Shown in pieces: positions 5,522-6,608 of a stretch of 6,608 nt of DNA. Source of the stretch: an uncultured Bryobacteraceae bacterium (lineage in GTDB: Bacteria > Acidobacteriota > Terriglobia > Bryobacterales > Bryobacteraceae). Positions within the stretch are counted from its first letter, which is position 1, and each line of letters opens with the position of its first letter. The notes below the pieces were generated by a model, which did not search any database, was not told the origin of the DNA, and was given only the letters and a program-made list of their open reading frames with translations. The DNA lies in assembly GCA_937921835.1 (NCBI GenBank), contig CAKZVG010000157.1, positions 1 through 6,608 on the forward strand, written 5' to 3'. The translations under genes and the position numbers were made by a program.

Positions 5522-6608
5522 ATGCCCAACATCTACGTGTGCTTCCTCTGGCACATGCATCAGCCGTTCTACAAGGACCTGCTGTCCGGCGAATACAAGC
5601 TGCCTTGGACCCGTATGCATGCTCTCAAGGACTACTACGGGATGGTCAGCGTGCTGCGGGATTTTCCCGAAATCCGCCAGACGTTCAATCTGGTGCCGTC
5701 CATGGTGGAACAGCTTGACGAGTACGCCCAGGGACAGGCGGCGGATCCATTCCTGCGGGCGGCGCTCAAGCCGGCCGAGATGCTGACCGAGGACGAGCAA
5801 GCCTTTATCTTACGGTACTTCTTCCAGGCCAACCCGGCGCGGCTCATCCAGCGCTACCCGCGCTACGCCGAGCTGTTCGAGGCCTGGCTGGCGGCCGACC
5901 GGCAGGTGGCGCGGGCGCGCCGCTTCTTCGGCCCGCACGCGCTGCGGGACTTGCAGGTGCTCTCGCAACTCGCCTGGGTGGACGAGGAGTTCCAGGAGGA
6001 TCCGGAGGTGCGCGAACTGGTCCGCAAGGGCCGCGACTACTCGACCGGGGACCAGGAAACGATGGGGCGCAAGCAACTGGAGATCCTGCGCAAGGTGGCC
6101 CCGGTTTACGCCGAGTTCGCCGCGCGCGGGCAGATCGAGATCTCCACTACGCCGTTCTACCATCCCATCCTGCCGTTGCTGTGCGACACCGACATCGCCG
6201 CCCTCGCGCACCCCTTCGTGCCGCTTCCCACCCGTTTCCGCTACCCGGAGGACGCGCGGCGGCAGTTGGAGTCCGCGCGCTCGTTCATGAAGGAACGCTT
6301 CGGCGCCGAACCGGCGGGGCTCTGGCCTTCGGAAGGGTCCGTCTCCGACGAGGCGCTGCGGATCGCCGCCGAGGCGGGTTTCCGCTGGTTCGCCAGCGAC
6401 AACGGCGTGCTGGGGCGCACGCTGGGACATCCCGCCGGCGTCGAGGAAACCTACCAGCCGTACCTGTGGCGGCAGGACGGCCTCGAACTGCGCGCCATCT
6501 TCCGGGATCATTACCTGAGCGATCTGGTGGGCTTCGTCTATTCCCGCATGGACGCCGGCGAAGCCGCCGCGCACTTCCTGGACCGCATCCGCGAGAACTG
6601 CCGCGCAA
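5522..6608 (+). CDS. Glycoside hydrolase family 57 protein, 3' end beyond the window
   Basis: The frame stays open from ATG 5522 to the window edge (362 full codons), so the protein is C-terminally cut. Members of GH57 act on alpha-glucans (amylase, 4-alpha-glucanotransferase, branching enzyme types) in the cytoplasm; no signal peptide is visible here. Conserved region 1 is HMHQP at 11-15. A region-2-like segment is GQIEIS at 203-208, followed by HPILPLL. Region 3 is LWPSEGSVSDE, with E271 as the probable catalytic nucleophile. FRDHYLSDLVGF lies at 327-338. The catalytic acid/base Asp of region 4 is probably further downstream, outside the window. No Shine-Dalgarno sequence precedes the ATG, so leaderless or weak initiation is likely. 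The start is supported because the first beta strand (IYVCFLWHMHQP) begins three residues in. Its substrate cannot be fixed, but glycogen or other alpha-glucan metabolism is the default inference. Confidence 0.92.
   Translation, partial: MPNIYVCFLWHMHQPFYKDLLSGEYKLPWTRMHALKDYYGMVSVLRDFPEIRQTFNLVPSMVEQLDEYAQGQAADPFLRAALKPAEMLTEDEQAFILRYFFQANPARLIQRYPRYAELFEAWLAADRQVARARRFFGPHALRDLQVLSQLAWVDEEFQEDPEVRELVRKGRDYSTGDQETMGRKQLEILRKVAPVYAEFAARGQIEISTTPFYHPILPLLCDTDIAALAHPFVPLPTRFRYPEDARRQLESARSFMKERFGAEPAGLWPSEGSVSDEALRIAAEAGFRWFASDNGVLGRTLGHPAGVEETYQPYLWRQDGLELRAIFRDHYLSDLVGFVYSRMDAGEAAAHFLDRIRENCRA

Noticed and set aside
4441..5718. Long plus-strand open frame (425 codons) opposite the secreted-protein gene and running into GH57
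   Set aside because: It overlaps the true GH57 start in another frame and has no signal, motif or ribosome binding site. High GC makes such long antisense frames common.
5810..6574. Minus-strand open frame (254 codons) opposite GH57
   Set aside because: The plus strand here codes for conserved GH57 motifs including E271; the antisense product shows none.

Overview
The window is GC-rich bacterial DNA with dense, mostly tightly spaced genes. The likely source is an Acidobacteriota member of the Bryobacterales/Solibacter type. This is inferred from the GC-rich codon use, an acetyl-CoA carboxylase pair next to an Xaa-Pro peptidase, a Tat-tagged Gfo/Idh/MocA oxidoreductase beside a secreted protein of unknown function, and a GH57 glycosidase with a very conserved N-terminus. 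No 16S or other phylogenetic marker is present, so the assignment is tentative.

Left block (about 1-3053, + strand): a short leader with a good extended -10 element is followed by three co-directional genes with gaps of 10-27 nt. They are an M24-family Xaa-Pro peptidase, accB (biotin carboxyl carrier protein) and accC (biotin carboxylase). accB and accC supply the biotin half-reaction of acetyl-CoA carboxylase, the first committed step of fatty acid synthesis. The carboxyltransferase subunits (accA/accD) are not in the window. In many bacteria a peptidase-efp-accB-accC order is seen; here no efp lies between the peptidase and accB.

Middle block (3063-5484, - strand): accC runs tail to tail, with only 9 bp between stops, into a two-gene minus-strand set. 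The order of transcription is a secreted protein of unknown function (5484 to 4363), then a 76-bp gap rich in inverted repeats, then a Tat-signal Gfo/Idh/MocA oxidoreductase (4286 to 3063). Such pairs are common in sugar or glycoside catabolism, but no substrate can be named from the sequence.

Right block (5522 to the window edge, + strand): a GH57 glycoside hydrolase, cut off by the window end, is divergent from the secreted-protein gene across only 37 bp. Any two promoters there must overlap each other or the coding regions.

No RNA genes, mobile elements, CRISPR arrays or phage genes are visible. This is mostly ordinary chromosomal sequence. The points most worth a second look are the unknown secreted protein, the compact divergent control region with a Shine-Dalgarno hairpin, the 14-bp perfect palindrome before the oxidoreductase gene, and an isolated run of AT-ending rare codons inside the peptidase gene.
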